Notes: generated by a model from the sequence alone, not told the origin. 64,000 nt of DNA from Paraphoma chrysanthemicola (GCA_020744225.1 JAGMWG010000013.1:496001-560000); one strand, 5' to 3'; numbered from the stretch's first letter, positions 33,297-44,062 are shown. Program-made: numbers and translations.

Positions 33297-34225
33297 TTAC
33301 GCCGAATCCGATGGTGTATCCTGCCACTTGCAAATCCAGGCCTGTTGCTCTTTTTCCTTGCTCCATGCTTGTACAAAAGCTGACTTATCAATGCCGTTTG
33401 GCCATCGCGCGCCCGAGGCAAGGTTGAGTGACCCGGCCTGCCCACCTTCATAGCAGATTTCTCGCAGAATGGATCCAGTATATGCGCCGCAGCTCGCCCG
33501 CACTCCCCGTCCAATCAAGTACTTTCCTTCCGGGACCTCCAGAATCTCAAAACCTTCGAAGTCATCAAGGTACTTTGGCGATAGTGTACCCCATGTGATC
33601 TGGACAGTCTTCGTTCGAACGGGGCATTCAATTATACATGGTATTGCGTTCGTATTATCGCGTCTCTGACCTGGCTGATAGGCTTCTATAACCCACATCA
33701 GCTCTCCTATGGCATGCGCTGCCTTCAAGTAGTCGGTGGCGCCTTGGTAGAAATATGACCCCCAGGTTGACTTCTCACGCACAATTGAGATGCTTCTTCA
33801 GGCTTGTGTAGAAGCACTGCGGCTTGATAGTCGGCTTGGGAGAGGCAGACAAATTTGATCTTCGAGAAACAGCAGCCTAAGAGCATATGAATACCCTTAG
33901 ACGCCATGGTATATTTGTCAAAGCAAGCTACAATCTCGATACGGCCAAGGCTTACATATTCGAGCTTGTCTTCAGTCTTGGGTATGAAGAAATGACGGCC
34001 TTCCTTTCTTGCCATAGCTTCGGCGGCGGCGAGTCGTCGCTTGAGTTGTTGCGCAGCTGCGGGCTTTATCTCTAGCAGTGCCTGTTGACAGCACAGGACT
34101 AGACCAAGACTAGAGACTGAGATGGGTGGCAAGTCCAAGAAATCGTATATTATGTGGCGAATGTCGTGGTTGAGATGCGTGAAGAAGGAGTTGAGGCGGC
34201 TTGGGGTCTCGTGTGGTTGCGCCAT
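33297..34225 (-). CDS. Hypothetical F-box-like protein; internal junction uncertain
   Basis: The 5' part (34225 to about 33779) encodes an F-box-like N-terminus (LNSFFTHLNHDIRHIIYDFL) and a region of about 150 residues. The 3' part (to 33297) is in another frame (IGELMWVIEAYQPG to QQAWICKWQDTP). The two frames overlap at 33725-33782. A phase-0 intron 33778..33723 (GTGAGA donor, TTGAAG acceptor, 56 nt) would join them into 290 aa. However, the skipped segment itself reads like protein (STWGSYFYQGATDYL), so a one-base frameshift from mutation or assembly error is an equal alternative. The function is unknown. Confidence 0.5.
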
Positions 34226-34683
34226 GGTATTGTGGGGAGGTTGACGCTCTCGTGCGGTTCGGAGGTTCAGAGAGAGAGGCTGTAAATGATGGTGAGTGGA
34301 AGTTGAAAGATCAAGTACAAGATAAGGATGAATCCGCCAACAGGAGGGAGAGAATGTGGGCCAGCCAGGAAGAAGCTGCGAGGACCATTATGGCCATGGC
34401 AACTGAAAGGAATCAACGCAGGATTAGGCAAACAAGCAGAATTCACTTAGTCTACAATGAGCAGCACCTGCACCTGCATCACACCTTCCCCGGATTTTCG
34501 GTCCAGCAAAATGCCGATCTCCATATCGCTCTTTCCAGAAATGGCAAGTGACATGCATGACGACGGTCTAGTAGACGCTAGCCAATCACGATCTTTCGCT
34601 CTGCGTACAGAGGACGCCTTACATCCACTTTCCCAGGTTTACTGCGCGGCATCTTTGCTCACGACATCTCGAAGCAGTTCAAA
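34226..34683. other. Divergent intergenic region
   Basis: It contains the promoters of the F-box-like gene and the GMC oxidoreductase. No specific element was recognised. Confidence 0.45.
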
Positions 34684-36477
34684 ATGCGATGCCTTATGCT
34701 TCCCGCCCTCACTTTGTCTCAGTCAATACTGGCAACATGTTCGACCTTCGACTATGTCATCATAGGTGCCGGTCCAGCAGGCTTACTCGTGGCTAATCGC
34801 CTGAGTGCGAACCCAGACATTACTGTCGCAATCATTGAAGCAGGTGCTTCAGCATACACCAATCCAAATGTAACGAGGATCCCGAAATCTATCGCGGAGT
34901 TCAGTCCTGGGATCGGCACGTCTGTGGATTGGCGTTACACAAGTGCACCGCAGAAATATACGTCGAACAAAACACTACCATACTATGCGGGAAAAGCCTT
35001 GGGCGGTACCACGGTGATCAATGGGATGACGTATTTGAGAGCTGAGAAGGCTCAAATCGATGCTTGGGAAGAGTTGGGTAATGATGGATGGAATTGGGGA
35101 ACTATGTGGCCATACTACTTGCAAGAGGAGGCTTTCCAAGTACCGAATGATACCCAACAAGCCAATGGCGCGACTTATGAGGTGGATGTGCATGGATTCG
35201 ATGGCGAGCTTGACGTAGGCTTCACCCCGTTTCTAACCGGTCAAGGAGCCTTCGACATCATCAAAGCGACTACGGATGCATTGGGCTATCCAGTCAACGA
35301 AGATGCCAACAGTGGCAGCATGAGAGGATCTACAACGTGGCCCATGATGCTCAAGGTAAAGGAGGAGATTCGCGAAGACGCGGCAAGAGCATTGTACTGG
35401 CCGATTGCGGAGTCCAGGCCGAATCTACATGTTTTCCTCAACACGACCGCGACAAGCATTGTGTGGGAGGAGAAGGGAAATTATTCGAGTCATGTTCCTG
35501 TGGCTACAGGCGTGCAGGTGGTGACTTCAGAGAATACAACCGAAGTTATTCAAGCAAGCCGAGAAGTCATTGTCGCAGCAGGCTCGCTCAGATCACCCGC
35601 AATTCTTCAGCACTCTGGCATCGGAGATCCTACAGACCTCGAACCTCTCGGCATCAAGAGTGTCATATCTCTTCCAGCGACAGGCTCAAACCTTATGGAT
35701 CAGCCAGCGAATGGCATAGCATACACCTCGTCAACTAATTGGACTGGATATCCGACATTTGTCACATACCTCACAGCATCCGACCTCTTCCGTGATGAAC
35801 TAGATACTATCACTCAGGAGCTACGTACCAATCTTAGCCAATACGCAGCGAACATCTTCGCAGACTACGCGAAGGGTGCGACAACACTCGATATCCAAGA
35901 GCAGCTTCTGAAGCACCAGATCGACCTCATTTTCAGCCCGAACAGCACAGTCCCACTCGCAGAGGTACTATGGGTCCCTTACGAAAATGCAATCATCGCA
36001 CAGTTCTGGAACTTACTCCCGTTCTCGCGAGGATCAGTACACATCACTTCTCCGGACCCGCTGGTTGCTCCATCAATCAATCCGAACTTCTTTCAGCTTC
36101 CCATCGACATGTACGTTCAAGCTGCAATCGGACTCCGTATTCGAGAGTTTTTCGGCACGGCTCCGCTATCGCAACACGTCACTAGCGAAGTATCGCCGAG
36201 TTTCGACGTCGTGCCACAAAACGCTAGCTGGAGAGATCCCGCATGGGCGGCGTGGATCAAAAGTAATTATGCGAGCAATTCGCATGCGCTAAGTACTTGC
36301 GCCATGATGAGTAAGGATCTGGGCGGGGTTGTGGATGTTGAAGGAAAGGTGTATGGAACGATCAACGTGAGAGTGGTGGACGCAAGTATATTTCCGACGC
36401 AAATCAGTGGGCATTTGACCGCAAGCGTATATGCTATTGCCGGCAGGATTGCTGATGCAATCTTGGCCAAGTTGTAG
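34684..36477 (+). CDS. GMC-family FAD-dependent oxidoreductase, probably secreted
   Basis: This is a single exon of 597 aa. A short hydrophobic start (MRCLMLPALTLSQSILA) fits a signal peptide. The FAD ADP-binding motif VIIGAGPAGLLVANRLS follows at about residue 24, then the GMC signature GKALGGTTVINGMTYLR near 100. The C-terminus has HALSTCAMM, containing one catalytic-site His, and the partner region FPTQISGHLTASVYAIAGR near 575. There are many N-glycosylation sequons. Such enzymes oxidise alcohols, sugars or aryl alcohols. The substrate is unknown. It ends 67 bp from the convergent SDR and lies beside a PrpD gene. Confidence 0.92.
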   Translation: MRCLMLPALTLSQSILATCSTFDYVIIGAGPAGLLVANRLSANPDITVAIIEAGASAYTNPNVTRIPKSIAEFSPGIGTSVDWRYTSAPQKYTSNKTLPYYAGKALGGTTVINGMTYLRAEKAQIDAWEELGNDGWNWGTMWPYYLQEEAFQVPNDTQQANGATYEVDVHGFDGELDVGFTPFLTGQGAFDIIKATTDALGYPVNEDANSGSMRGSTTWPMMLKVKEEIREDAARALYWPIAESRPNLHVFLNTTATSIVWEEKGNYSSHVPVATGVQVVTSENTTEVIQASREVIVAAGSLRSPAILQHSGIGDPTDLEPLGIKSVISLPATGSNLMDQPANGIAYTSSTNWTGYPTFVTYLTASDLFRDELDTITQELRTNLSQYAANIFADYAKGATTLDIQEQLLKHQIDLIFSPNSTVPLAEVLWVPYENAIIAQFWNLLPFSRGSVHITSPDPLVAPSINPNFFQLPIDMYVQAAIGLRIREFFGTAPLSQHVTSEVSPSFDVVPQNASWRDPAWAAWIKSNYASNSHALSTCAMMSKDLGGVVDVEGKVYGTINVRVVDASIFPTQISGHLTASVYAIAGRIADAILAKL

Positions 36478-36544
36478 CTTTCATCAGTGTAGCACTCATC
36501 TCCTCTTGAGCATCACATCGATCCCCGTACCAAGAACCAGTAAC

Positions 36545-37528
36545 CTATCCTGCGATAGAATTAGCATAGATGTACCCAAACCAATTCGAGTCATCACTTA
36601 CCATTATCCCACTCGGGATCCAATTCGCCATAATATTGATCAACCACATATTCGCCCCACACCAAATCTTGATCTGCCCACCACCCAGAATCTTACCCAC
36701 CACCGTCTCCGCATACTTCATGGTATCCATCCTCGGTGACCCGTCATCCCCACCCGCGCGTCTCACAATCGTCTCTTCGACATCAGCATAAAGCGACTTG
36801 GCAGGCAACTTCAGATCCGCCATATGCGAATGGATCTGGGATTTCACAGGTCCCGTGACGACGCTGGTAACAGTGATGCCGAAGGGTTTGAGCTCCATAC
36901 GGAGCGTGTCGAACATTATCTCTGTCGCGCGCTTGGAAGCTGCGTACGTGCCTTCACATTCAATCAGTTTAGGTGTTCTAGAAGCTTTGGGTATCAAGGT
37001 GATCACGATGGATGTCAAGCTTACCGTTCCAGGGTATGTTCATATATCCCGAGCCGCTTGAGATATACACGAGAGATCCTTTGGCTTCGGTCAAGAGTGG
37101 AACGAAGGCATGAACCATGCGGAGTTGGCCCCAAACGTTTGTGTCGAAAACGGCTTTTGCTTCAGATAATTCTGGGTCTTCGTCGAGTAATGGGAGGTAT
37201 CGAGTTTGACCTGGAAGTGTCGTTATTGTTTAAGAACATGTCCTGCTTGTAGTTGTGCGGCTGGGATCATCTTACCAGCGTTGTTGACGAGGTAGTCTAA
37301 CGTGCTGCCTGTTTCTTTCCCCACAAGCTCAACTGCTGAGTGAATCTGAGTTGGATTTGTGACATCGAGCTCTAGAAGTCTGACATTAGGCAGATTGGCT
37401 AGCTTCGTCATCTTAAATAGTTTTCGCGCGGCTGCGAAGACGAGTAGACCACGCTGCGCGAATGTTATCGCCATGGCGGATCCGATGCCTTCATCGGTGC
37501 ACCCAGTAATGAGAACAGACTTCATCAT
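36545..37528 (-). CDS. SDR family oxidoreductase, AYR1-like
   Basis: Exons 37528..37276, 37210..37025 and 36951..36545, all joined in phase 1, encode 281 aa. The cofactor motif is TGCTDEGIG. NNAGQTR is built by the first splice. The active-site Ser lies in VYISSGSGY and the catalytic YAASK is built near the second splice (WNGTYAASKRAT). The hydrophobic stretch IWCGANMWLINIMANWIP near the end suggests membrane association, as in 1-acyl-dihydroxyacetone-phosphate reductase (Ayr1). Two start ATGs are adjacent. All catalytic residues are present; the exact substrate is uncertain. Confidence 0.88.
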
Positions 37529-38097
37529 GGACTGTTAGAGCTACTGTAAAATTCATAGAATTGTGGAATAGGAATGTTGATGAAAGACGGACGGCGGTCA
37601 TATCGTTGATGAAGGTAAAGTAGGAGGATGCTCGCTTAAGCTCATGATATCACCATCCCTGTCGCTACGTAGCAAGGCCACCCATTGTCGACTCGATGTA
37701 CTGCCGAAATCGCCTGGCATCCCGCTATTCGGCCAAAAATATCTCCTTCCCATAGGTTCAGATCTCGTATCAAAATTCTTGGAAAGTAGAATCCGCCGCC
37801 AACACTTCACGCCGAGCCAGCTGTTTTGGTAGTTCTACGCGCGCTCTCTAAAGTACATGCGAAAGTACTGCACCATTCCACTCACATTGTGACGTTCCAA
37901 AACTTGCGCTTGCGTCTAGGCCTCCAAGAAACATAAGATACCAGGGACTGCTAGGCTGCTGCATCACGTCTCATGTCATATATCTGGTAGCATTTGGATG
38001 CATCCGCGATACACCTGAGTTGAGGAGCGGCCGCAGCTCTCAATTAGTCTTATCTGTGGTGAAACGGTAAAATCTCTAGTGTAGTCTGGTTCCAGAT
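37529..38097. other. Intergenic region between two minus-strand genes
   Basis: It contains the SDR promoter and the PrpD 3' end. No gene was recognised. Confidence 0.5.
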
Positions 38098-39564
38098 CTA
38101 ATCATCAATAGGACATTTCACGTCGCCTTCAAGTAGTTGCACCAATTCCACAACATCTACAAGAGTGTCCAAACCCAGAACCATCTTCTCAATCTGATCT
38201 CGCCTTTCGCCGTCCAGCACATCTTTGACCAATCTCCTCCACTTATCCACGATATCCTCATTGCTGCATGGCGGCGAGATGCCTCGTGCAGCAGGAACCA
38301 TATAGCTAGCATTTGTACCATCTTTGAAAAATACCTCGACATAAGTCGTGAAGAGGCTGTCCCCTTCAGCATCGATGGCAGGATTGTGCTGCGGCTGGAC
38401 TTTGGCCATGAGTGCAATCACTTCAGGCCGATTGAGCTTCGACGCGGCGAACTGGGCCATGAGCACTTCTCTATCGACTAGCTGGGCAGCTGCAGCATAT
38501 TGAATAGACATTTGCGCTGCTGTGGCTGACAGAGATTTGTCGACAGGCGCAATCCAGCCGCCGTGCTCGTAAGCTGCCTTTCCGTGTTGTGTGATGATAT
38601 GCTTGATATTATGTAGATTTTCCTTGGCGAAGAGATTTGGTTTGTTCTTTTGCAAGTATTCGATACAGTCGATCGTTCCATGTAACGCAGCCATAGCAGC
38701 ATGAAGCTTCACTCGAATACCGTCAATCTCCCATCGACTTCCAAGACCACTGATAAGCTCCTGTGGAAGTGATTTCGGCTCGAAATTGGCACCCTGGCTG
38801 AAGCAGCTGAGGAAACCACCATACGGCACTTCATACACTTCTTGGATGCCAGTATACCCTTCTCTTGCCAACAGAATACCAAACAGCCCATTGCGCGCCG
38901 CGAATCCATGCTGCATTCTCTTCGCCATGGATCCGAAATGTGCTGCCATCAAGCCGCCAGCCTGGGTGCAGGCAATACCCAGTGCTGACTCGGTCTGAGC
39001 TGGAGTGAGAGCTAAGAGAGATGATGTCGCCGCCGCTACAGCAGATGGTCCTTGAACAACTCCGCTGTGCCATCCTCGCGATAGCAGGTCACCTCCATGA
39101 AGAGCTAGTCCCACTCTTGGCCCAATCTCACATCCCAGAACATATGCTTCCAACACTTCGGCTCCGGAGAAGGACCTTCCATCTGCAGCTCCAGCCTGTG
39201 CTGCCGCAAAAAGTGCGGGTAACAGTAAAGAATTGAAGTGCAATGGAGCTTTGGAGTGATAGTCGTCGAGCTCAAAGCCTTGGATGAAGGAGCTGTTGAG
39301 TACAGTCACAGCCATGGGTGAGATTTTCTTGTCTTGCCAACCGATGATTGAACACCGTCCCGGAGATTCCATTCTGAGGATGGCAGTGGCAGCTGTCTCC
39401 GACCAGGGTAGATGAGACCCGACCATAGCGCACGCGATGCCATCCAATATGAAGTATTTAGACCGCTCGAGTACATCGTGCGGTATATCTGAATAGGTCG
39501 TGCCGGCAATCCAGTTGCAAAGCTGGCCAGTGAGGCCGTTCGGGTTGCTTGGTGAGGTATCCAT
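38098..39564 (-). CDS. MmgE/PrpD family protein (2-methylcitrate dehydratase / cis-aconitate decarboxylase-like)
   Basis: This is a single exon of 488 aa, close to the length of known fungal and animal members. The helical N-domain starts LTGQLCNWIAGTTYSDIP. Family motifs include GFELDDYHSKAPLHF, GCEIGPRVGLALHGG, GWHSGVVQGPSAVAAA and QAGGLMAAHFGSMAKRMQHG, followed by HGKAAYEHGGW. The family includes 2-methylcitrate dehydratase and the itaconate-forming cis-aconitate decarboxylase; subgroup and substrate cannot be assigned by eye. There is no obvious mitochondrial presequence. Neighbouring oxidoreductases suggest, but do not prove, a shared pathway. Confidence 0.9.
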   Translation of the reverse strand: MDTSPSNPNGLTGQLCNWIAGTTYSDIPHDVLERSKYFILDGIACAMVGSHLPWSETAATAILRMESPGRCSIIGWQDKKISPMAVTVLNSSFIQGFELDDYHSKAPLHFNSLLLPALFAAAQAGAADGRSFSGAEVLEAYVLGCEIGPRVGLALHGGDLLSRGWHSGVVQGPSAVAAATSSLLALTPAQTESALGIACTQAGGLMAAHFGSMAKRMQHGFAARNGLFGILLAREGYTGIQEVYEVPYGGFLSCFSQGANFEPKSLPQELISGLGSRWEIDGIRVKLHAAMAALHGTIDCIEYLQKNKPNLFAKENLHNIKHIITQHGKAAYEHGGWIAPVDKSLSATAAQMSIQYAAAAQLVDREVLMAQFAASKLNRPEVIALMAKVQPQHNPAIDAEGDSLFTTYVEVFFKDGTNASYMVPAARGISPPCSNEDIVDKWRRLVKDVLDGERRDQIEKMVLGLDTLVDVVELVQLLEGDVKCPIDD

Positions 39565-40358
39565 CGGCTCGACTATGAAAAAGGACCGCAGGACTGAATG
39601 AAGATGTGAATAGGGTCTTCAACAGCCCTGATCCGGCTACATTCTAATGCTTATAGACATTGATGCTCCGGTGGAATACTCAGGGACATTCAGCATCGGC
39701 CAGAATGCTTCGCAAAGACCGACGGGAGTCGGCATCACTTAAAAGCCAAAATGCTGTGCTTCGCGTGTGTATGTATCTTTGTGACGTTAGAGGCGGTCGG
39801 TGCGCATAAGTGCTGAAGAGGCGCAACCGTAAATTTGTGTAGGTCAGCAGAGATCAACAGGCGTCTATCTCGGAGCTCGTGATGATCCCGGACTTAAGAG
39901 ACATGAACGACGTTTATGTTGGCCGAATGGATGCATCCGACGCTGATCGAATGACGGAGGTTGTTCCGTCCATTACAAGGCGTGGACAAGTCGTACGACT
40001 TGCGGCGGAGTCTTTCCTCGCATGTCTCCACCCCAACCGTTCCACAGCTGACCGAGTGCACCGAGCAGAGATTCGAGTAAAGTGCTCTGCTGAAAGATAT
40101 ACTCGCATGACTATCAATGACATTTGAAGTGAGTATCGAAAAGAAGAGGAAACACGTTTGTGGTTGCACAAGTACGGCGGGTTAGCCCCACTTCTGTTCT
40201 CAGGTACGTGTTAGGCAGCAAACAATGCATCTTTACAACGACGCATTTCTATGATTTCATTCTTGAAAACAGGTCAAGTATTGGCACAAAGACTCATCGA
40301 ACCATCATCGCGGCCCCAGAGCTCTCGGCATCGTGCTTCCCCGCGGACAAATTGAGAA
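39565..40358. other. Divergent intergenic region
   Basis: It lies between the PrpD and F-box-like genes. Short open frames near 39879-40171 on both strands were not convincing. Confidence 0.5.
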
Positions 40359-41342
40359 ATGGCTACGCTCATGTCCATTCCACGCGAACTCCGCGACCTC
40401 ATCCTCGCATACATCATCCAATCCCCCATCAGCGAAGCCCCAGATATCACGCACTCATTCTCCAACCTGACGTCTTCCCGCAAGATATTTGCTGCCCCAG
40501 AGCTGCGCAGCTGGAACAAGATCGTACTCTACCCATCCTCCGATCCTTCCGCAAACACAACCAGCCTCCTCCTCACCAATCACCAACTGCGGACCGAAAC
40601 ACTCGAGACTATTAATCGTCCGGGTACCAACGAATGCGATCTCGACATCATCATTCTAGGCGTGATCCTGCCGCTCCCAACATGGACTCGCATTCCAAGT
40701 CCGAGCAAAAGTTTTGAGAAAGTGAACGTGACCTATCGCATTTCCGGCGCATACGACGAAAACAACGAAGGTCGGCTAGAGGATAATGTTTTCACCAGAG
40801 GGCCGTATCACAAGTATGGGCGGTACAAAGGTTTCAAAGGTGGTGATGGGGCGGGCCCGGCGCTTAGTTGGCAGATTTACAGCATATTGGAACGCTTCAT
40901 AAGAGTCGGACCTCGTGGTGAGACAAGGGATGAACATGCACACCATCACATTACTGTCAAGACAATCGATGTCAATATCGAGACCCCGACTGAAGTGGAT
41001 CCCGCACTTTTCGGGCTTCCGTGGAAGTTATCATCGTCACAACGACGCAATCTTGGGAGTGTGATGAGTCCAAGCTATCTTGCTCGATTTGTCGCAAGTA
41101 ACATGGAAGAATTACTAGGTCCTGGGAATCACGAGTGGTTTAGATATGGGGCCGTATTGTTTGAGCATGTTGATCGTGTTGTGGTGAGGTTGGATGGAAA
41201 GATCCTTCTAGAAAAGGATGTGGCCAAGTGTCTAAAGGATGCAGGGGGGTTTGTGGAGAAGCATCTTTCGAAGGAGGAGTTGGCAGAGTATAAGAGGGAG
41301 ACGTGGAAGGTCAGGAGAGAAAGGGGACTGAGAACTTTGTAG
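40359..41342 (+). CDS. F-box-like hypothetical protein
   Basis: This is a single exon of 327 aa. The start MATLMSIPRELRDLILAYI matches the 'LP-x-ELR-x-x-I' N-terminus of a large ascomycete family. The rest contains beta-type hydrophobic stretches (IIILGVILPLPTW, VKTIDVNIETP) and a charged C-terminal helix (LSKEELAEYKRETWKVRRE). No enzymatic motif was seen. Members of this family occur elsewhere in the window. Confidence 0.75.
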   Translation: MATLMSIPRELRDLILAYIIQSPISEAPDITHSFSNLTSSRKIFAAPELRSWNKIVLYPSSDPSANTTSLLLTNHQLRTETLETINRPGTNECDLDIIILGVILPLPTWTRIPSPSKSFEKVNVTYRISGAYDENNEGRLEDNVFTRGPYHKYGRYKGFKGGDGAGPALSWQIYSILERFIRVGPRGETRDEHAHHHITVKTIDVNIETPTEVDPALFGLPWKLSSSQRRNLGSVMSPSYLARFVASNMEELLGPGNHEWFRYGAVLFEHVDRVVVRLDGKILLEKDVAKCLKDAGGFVEKHLSKEELAEYKRETWKVRRERGLRTL

Positions 41343-41893
41343 ATGGTCGGCGAGAACGGTTGGTTGCAAGAACTATCGGGAAGAGAAAACCAGCGAAGCG
41401 TGAGTACTGTGTGTGTCTACAGCGTGTCAGGCTGGTGACTACTCTGTACCACACAAAAGACGGGCTCGGCTGGCCATTTCGACGAGATCTCTCAAAAGAC
41501 TAGACGACATTCGCGGCGACGAGCTTCTCTAAGGAAGTAGTGGTAGAGGATATCATCAGATTAATGAGCAACGCAACAATATATAAGTACGAATATAACT
41601 CACACGGGACTTCCGAAGTACTGGAAACGCCCAGGACATCATCGACGTCGAACATACGGTAATCCATCTGGCGTATTAATTGCACGACTGGTTCGCAAGG
41701 AGGTTGAAGAAGAGCTAGGAGACGTCTACTCCAAATGGGAAGCCATGGATGACCAGAGGGTCTTCGCAACGAACGTGCTTATCTGTGATTAAACGGGACG
41801 GTAGAGTAAGCAGATGTTCCGGCATTCCTATGTCGTGAGCTGGCATCCAAGGATGACGCCGTCGCAAACTCCGGGTTGATCATATGAACGCTT
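41343..41893. other. Intergenic region between convergent genes
   Basis: Nothing was recognised beyond probable 3' UTRs. Confidence 0.5.
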
Positions 41894-42778
41894 TCAAGTT
41901 CTTGGTCGGAGTCCGTCTCGTTTCGGCAGGCTTAGGCGATCGTTTGCGCTCCCATCTTGAACAGCTGTTGCTTGTCGTGGCACACTACGCGTCTTCTTCG
42001 CTTGACCATTTGTCCCAGAACTTTTCGTGACTTTCTTCACGCCAATTTTTTGGCTTTGTCTCAATGTCTTTGCTTTGGCCGACTTTCCTGAGCCTTCTGG
42101 TTTGTCCAGCTTCTTCCCAACCGCCAACGTCTGCACCAGCGATTCAATCTTCTTCGTCCGATTCTTTTCCGACACTGTCGCAAGTGGCATCAGCACCGCA
42201 TACTTGTCGGACTTCTTCATCCCATCAAAGTGTGCTTGTGCCGTGGGCTCAGCCGCCAGCGCCGCAGCAAAGTCTTCGGGCGTGACCATGTTTGCCGGAC
42301 CCGCATACGCGCGATCCCACCTCCCATCAGCCTTCGCGGCGTCAATCGCAGCGAGACCCGCAGGTCGCATTCGACCCTCTTCTATGAGCCTCGCGACTGT
42401 GCCTACATTCTTCTGGGACCAGATGCTCTTCGCGCGCCGCGGAGTATAGCGCACTGTCCACCAGTTCGCGTCGATGCTGTTGGCGCGACCATCGATCCAG
42501 CCATAGCAGAGCGCGACTTCGACGGCTTCGGCACCAGTTATTGATGGGATGCCAGACGCTTTCTTCGCGAGTTTGAGGTAAATCCCAGGCGCGGAGGTGT
42601 GTTCGCGCTCTAAGAATGATTCGAAATCGGCGGCGGTGGGGAAGGCTTGGGAGGGGAGGTCAGATGGCGGGGAAGTAGTGGGCATGGTGCAGGAATGGAA
42701 GCAAATTGGCCGACTTTTTCGCAGATTCTTTACCAAGAGTGATACTCGGAGTCTTGCAATGACCAGCGGCTGCTGCAT
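41894..42778 (-). CDS. YdeI/OmpD-associated family protein
   Basis: This is a single exon. From the first ATG it is 294 aa; a second ATG (at 42685, MPTTSPPSD) would give 263 aa. The core matches the YdeI family: FPTAADFESFLEREH, GIYLKLAKK, EAVEVALCYGWIDG, RYTPRRAKSIWSQKNV. The C-terminal about 80 residues are Lys-rich. The extra N-terminus (MQQPLVIARLRVSLLVKNLR) is basic and amphipathic and could be a mitochondrial targeting peptide. The biochemical role of this family is poorly defined; bacterial members have been linked to bacteriocin or peptide resistance. It is widespread in fungi and bacteria. Confidence 0.82.
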   Translation of the reverse strand: MQQPLVIARLRVSLLVKNLRKSRPICFHSCTMPTTSPPSDLPSQAFPTAADFESFLEREHTSAPGIYLKLAKKASGIPSITGAEAVEVALCYGWIDGRANSIDANWWTVRYTPRRAKSIWSQKNVGTVARLIEEGRMRPAGLAAIDAAKADGRWDRAYAGPANMVTPEDFAAALAAEPTAQAHFDGMKKSDKYAVLMPLATVSEKNRTKKIESLVQTLAVGKKLDKPEGSGKSAKAKTLRQSQKIGVKKVTKSSGTNGQAKKTRSVPRQATAVQDGSANDRLSLPKRDGLRPRT

Positions 42779-43225
42779 GAGCCGCGATGTAGTTGCGGTG
42801 CTGGGAGTGTAGGAAGAGGAGAGTTGGTAGACGCGACTTGAGATCACTAAGCGCTAACGCGACTTCGCGCGAACACGTGACATGCATTTTCGCATCAATG
42901 CTTCGAAAATCGGGCTTTTCTCGCCTACCTTAACGCATATTCCCATGGAATTCATTATGAGTCCTTCTCCGGTAAGATGAAGACAATTTTTCGGTTGGTT
43001 AATTTCAAATTCATGCATACATACTCTGCTCGAGGTATAGCAGCCTGTCCAGGGTAAACTTAATCAAATAGCTGCATCTCGTAATTGTATTTCAGCTCTG
43101 ATTTTTCATTGCTCCCTGACAAATCGTTGCTCTCCTCGTCTGTACTTTTGCCGTCGTCTGTATCGTCGTCTGTGTCGGTTACGTGGACATTGTCCCTTGA
43201 AACGGCCATCGTATTTTCGCGCTCG
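42779..43225. other. Intergenic region between two minus-strand genes
   Basis: An acidic open frame (43060-43344, minus) overlaps the end of the next gene, but no consensus splice joins it. No gene was called. Confidence 0.45.
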
Positions 43226-44062
43226 TTATCGGAAGGGGGAGTTTTCCGTGCCTCCGACCAGATTTCGGAATCTCCGAGGACTTCCATTGTCCAACATCTC
43301 CCAAAGTGCTCCATCTCCAGCTGCTGTATCTTCGTCAAAGTCAAAGACTTGTTGCCAACCCTGTTGTTCTCCCTGGCACGAATTCACGATCCAGGACTTT
43401 GCGCCTTTGGCCATCGACCCATCTCTTAGGAAAGCTTCCCTACAAGTATAGTTTATAGCCGACATATATTCCAATGTGTACGGACATAGATGGTGAGTAC
43501 CGTATCCATAGTGAAATTTCAGCTGACGCGTTTTCGGTATGTCGCCCAAAAGATTTCCAGACGAGCGGTCGTAACCACAGATTAGCATGATGAACATGAA
43601 GCTCAGGTTCTTGAAGATATCGATCCTCCGTGCTGATCGGATTTGACTGACGGAATCGCTCGGACAAATAGTCACAGTTGCCCAGGGAGCTGCAAGCACC
43701 GGACTCAGGCATCCCGCCAGGACACCTACGGCTGACGAGTGCTTGTATTTGTAATATTGTTTTCTTCCGTTGAAAGAAAGCATGATTGTAAGATCACCCT
43801 CCCCGGGGGTTGCCTTCAAACTAGGACTGATCTTCATTCGTAAAGGCCCATCCGGTGAGTCTTTCGTCTGCCACTTGCTTTTCGCTTGCAGCACCGGTCG
43901 GATCTTCGCAATGTACTCAGCCTCCAGCTCTTTGTGTACCTCTCGGCAGCATCGATACAGGCCAGCGATGTCGGATACGTGGCCGTCCCAAAGGCATTTC
44001 TCGATGAGAATACGATAGACTTCCAGTCGAAGCTCAGTAGGCAGGTTGAGAAATCCCGGCAT
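43226..44062 (-). CDS. F-box-like hypothetical protein
   Basis: This is a single exon of 278 aa. It begins MPGFLNLPTELRLEVYRILI and continues CCREVHKELEAEYIAKIRPVL. The gene at 62729 has the matching stretch CRVIHRELDSEFLAKLHPLF at the same place, so these two are paralogues. The remainder has no recognised domain. A different frame over the last 120 bases continues into an acidic tail, so the exact C-terminus is not certain. Confidence 0.72.
   Translation of the reverse strand: MPGFLNLPTELRLEVYRILIEKCLWDGHVSDIAGLYRCCREVHKELEAEYIAKIRPVLQAKSKWQTKDSPDGPLRMKISPSLKATPGEGDLTIMLSFNGRKQYYKYKHSSAVGVLAGCLSPVLAAPWATVTICPSDSVSQIRSARRIDIFKNLSFMFIMLICGYDRSSGNLLGDIPKTRQLKFHYGYGTHHLCPYTLEYMSAINYTCREAFLRDGSMAKGAKSWIVNSCQGEQQGWQQVFDFDEDTAAGDGALWEMLDNGSPRRFRNLVGGTENSPFR

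Noticed and set aside
43060..43344. Acidic open frame as an alternative C-terminus of the F-box-like gene
   Set aside because: No consensus donor and acceptor join the frames; only weak GTCGGA-type donors were found.
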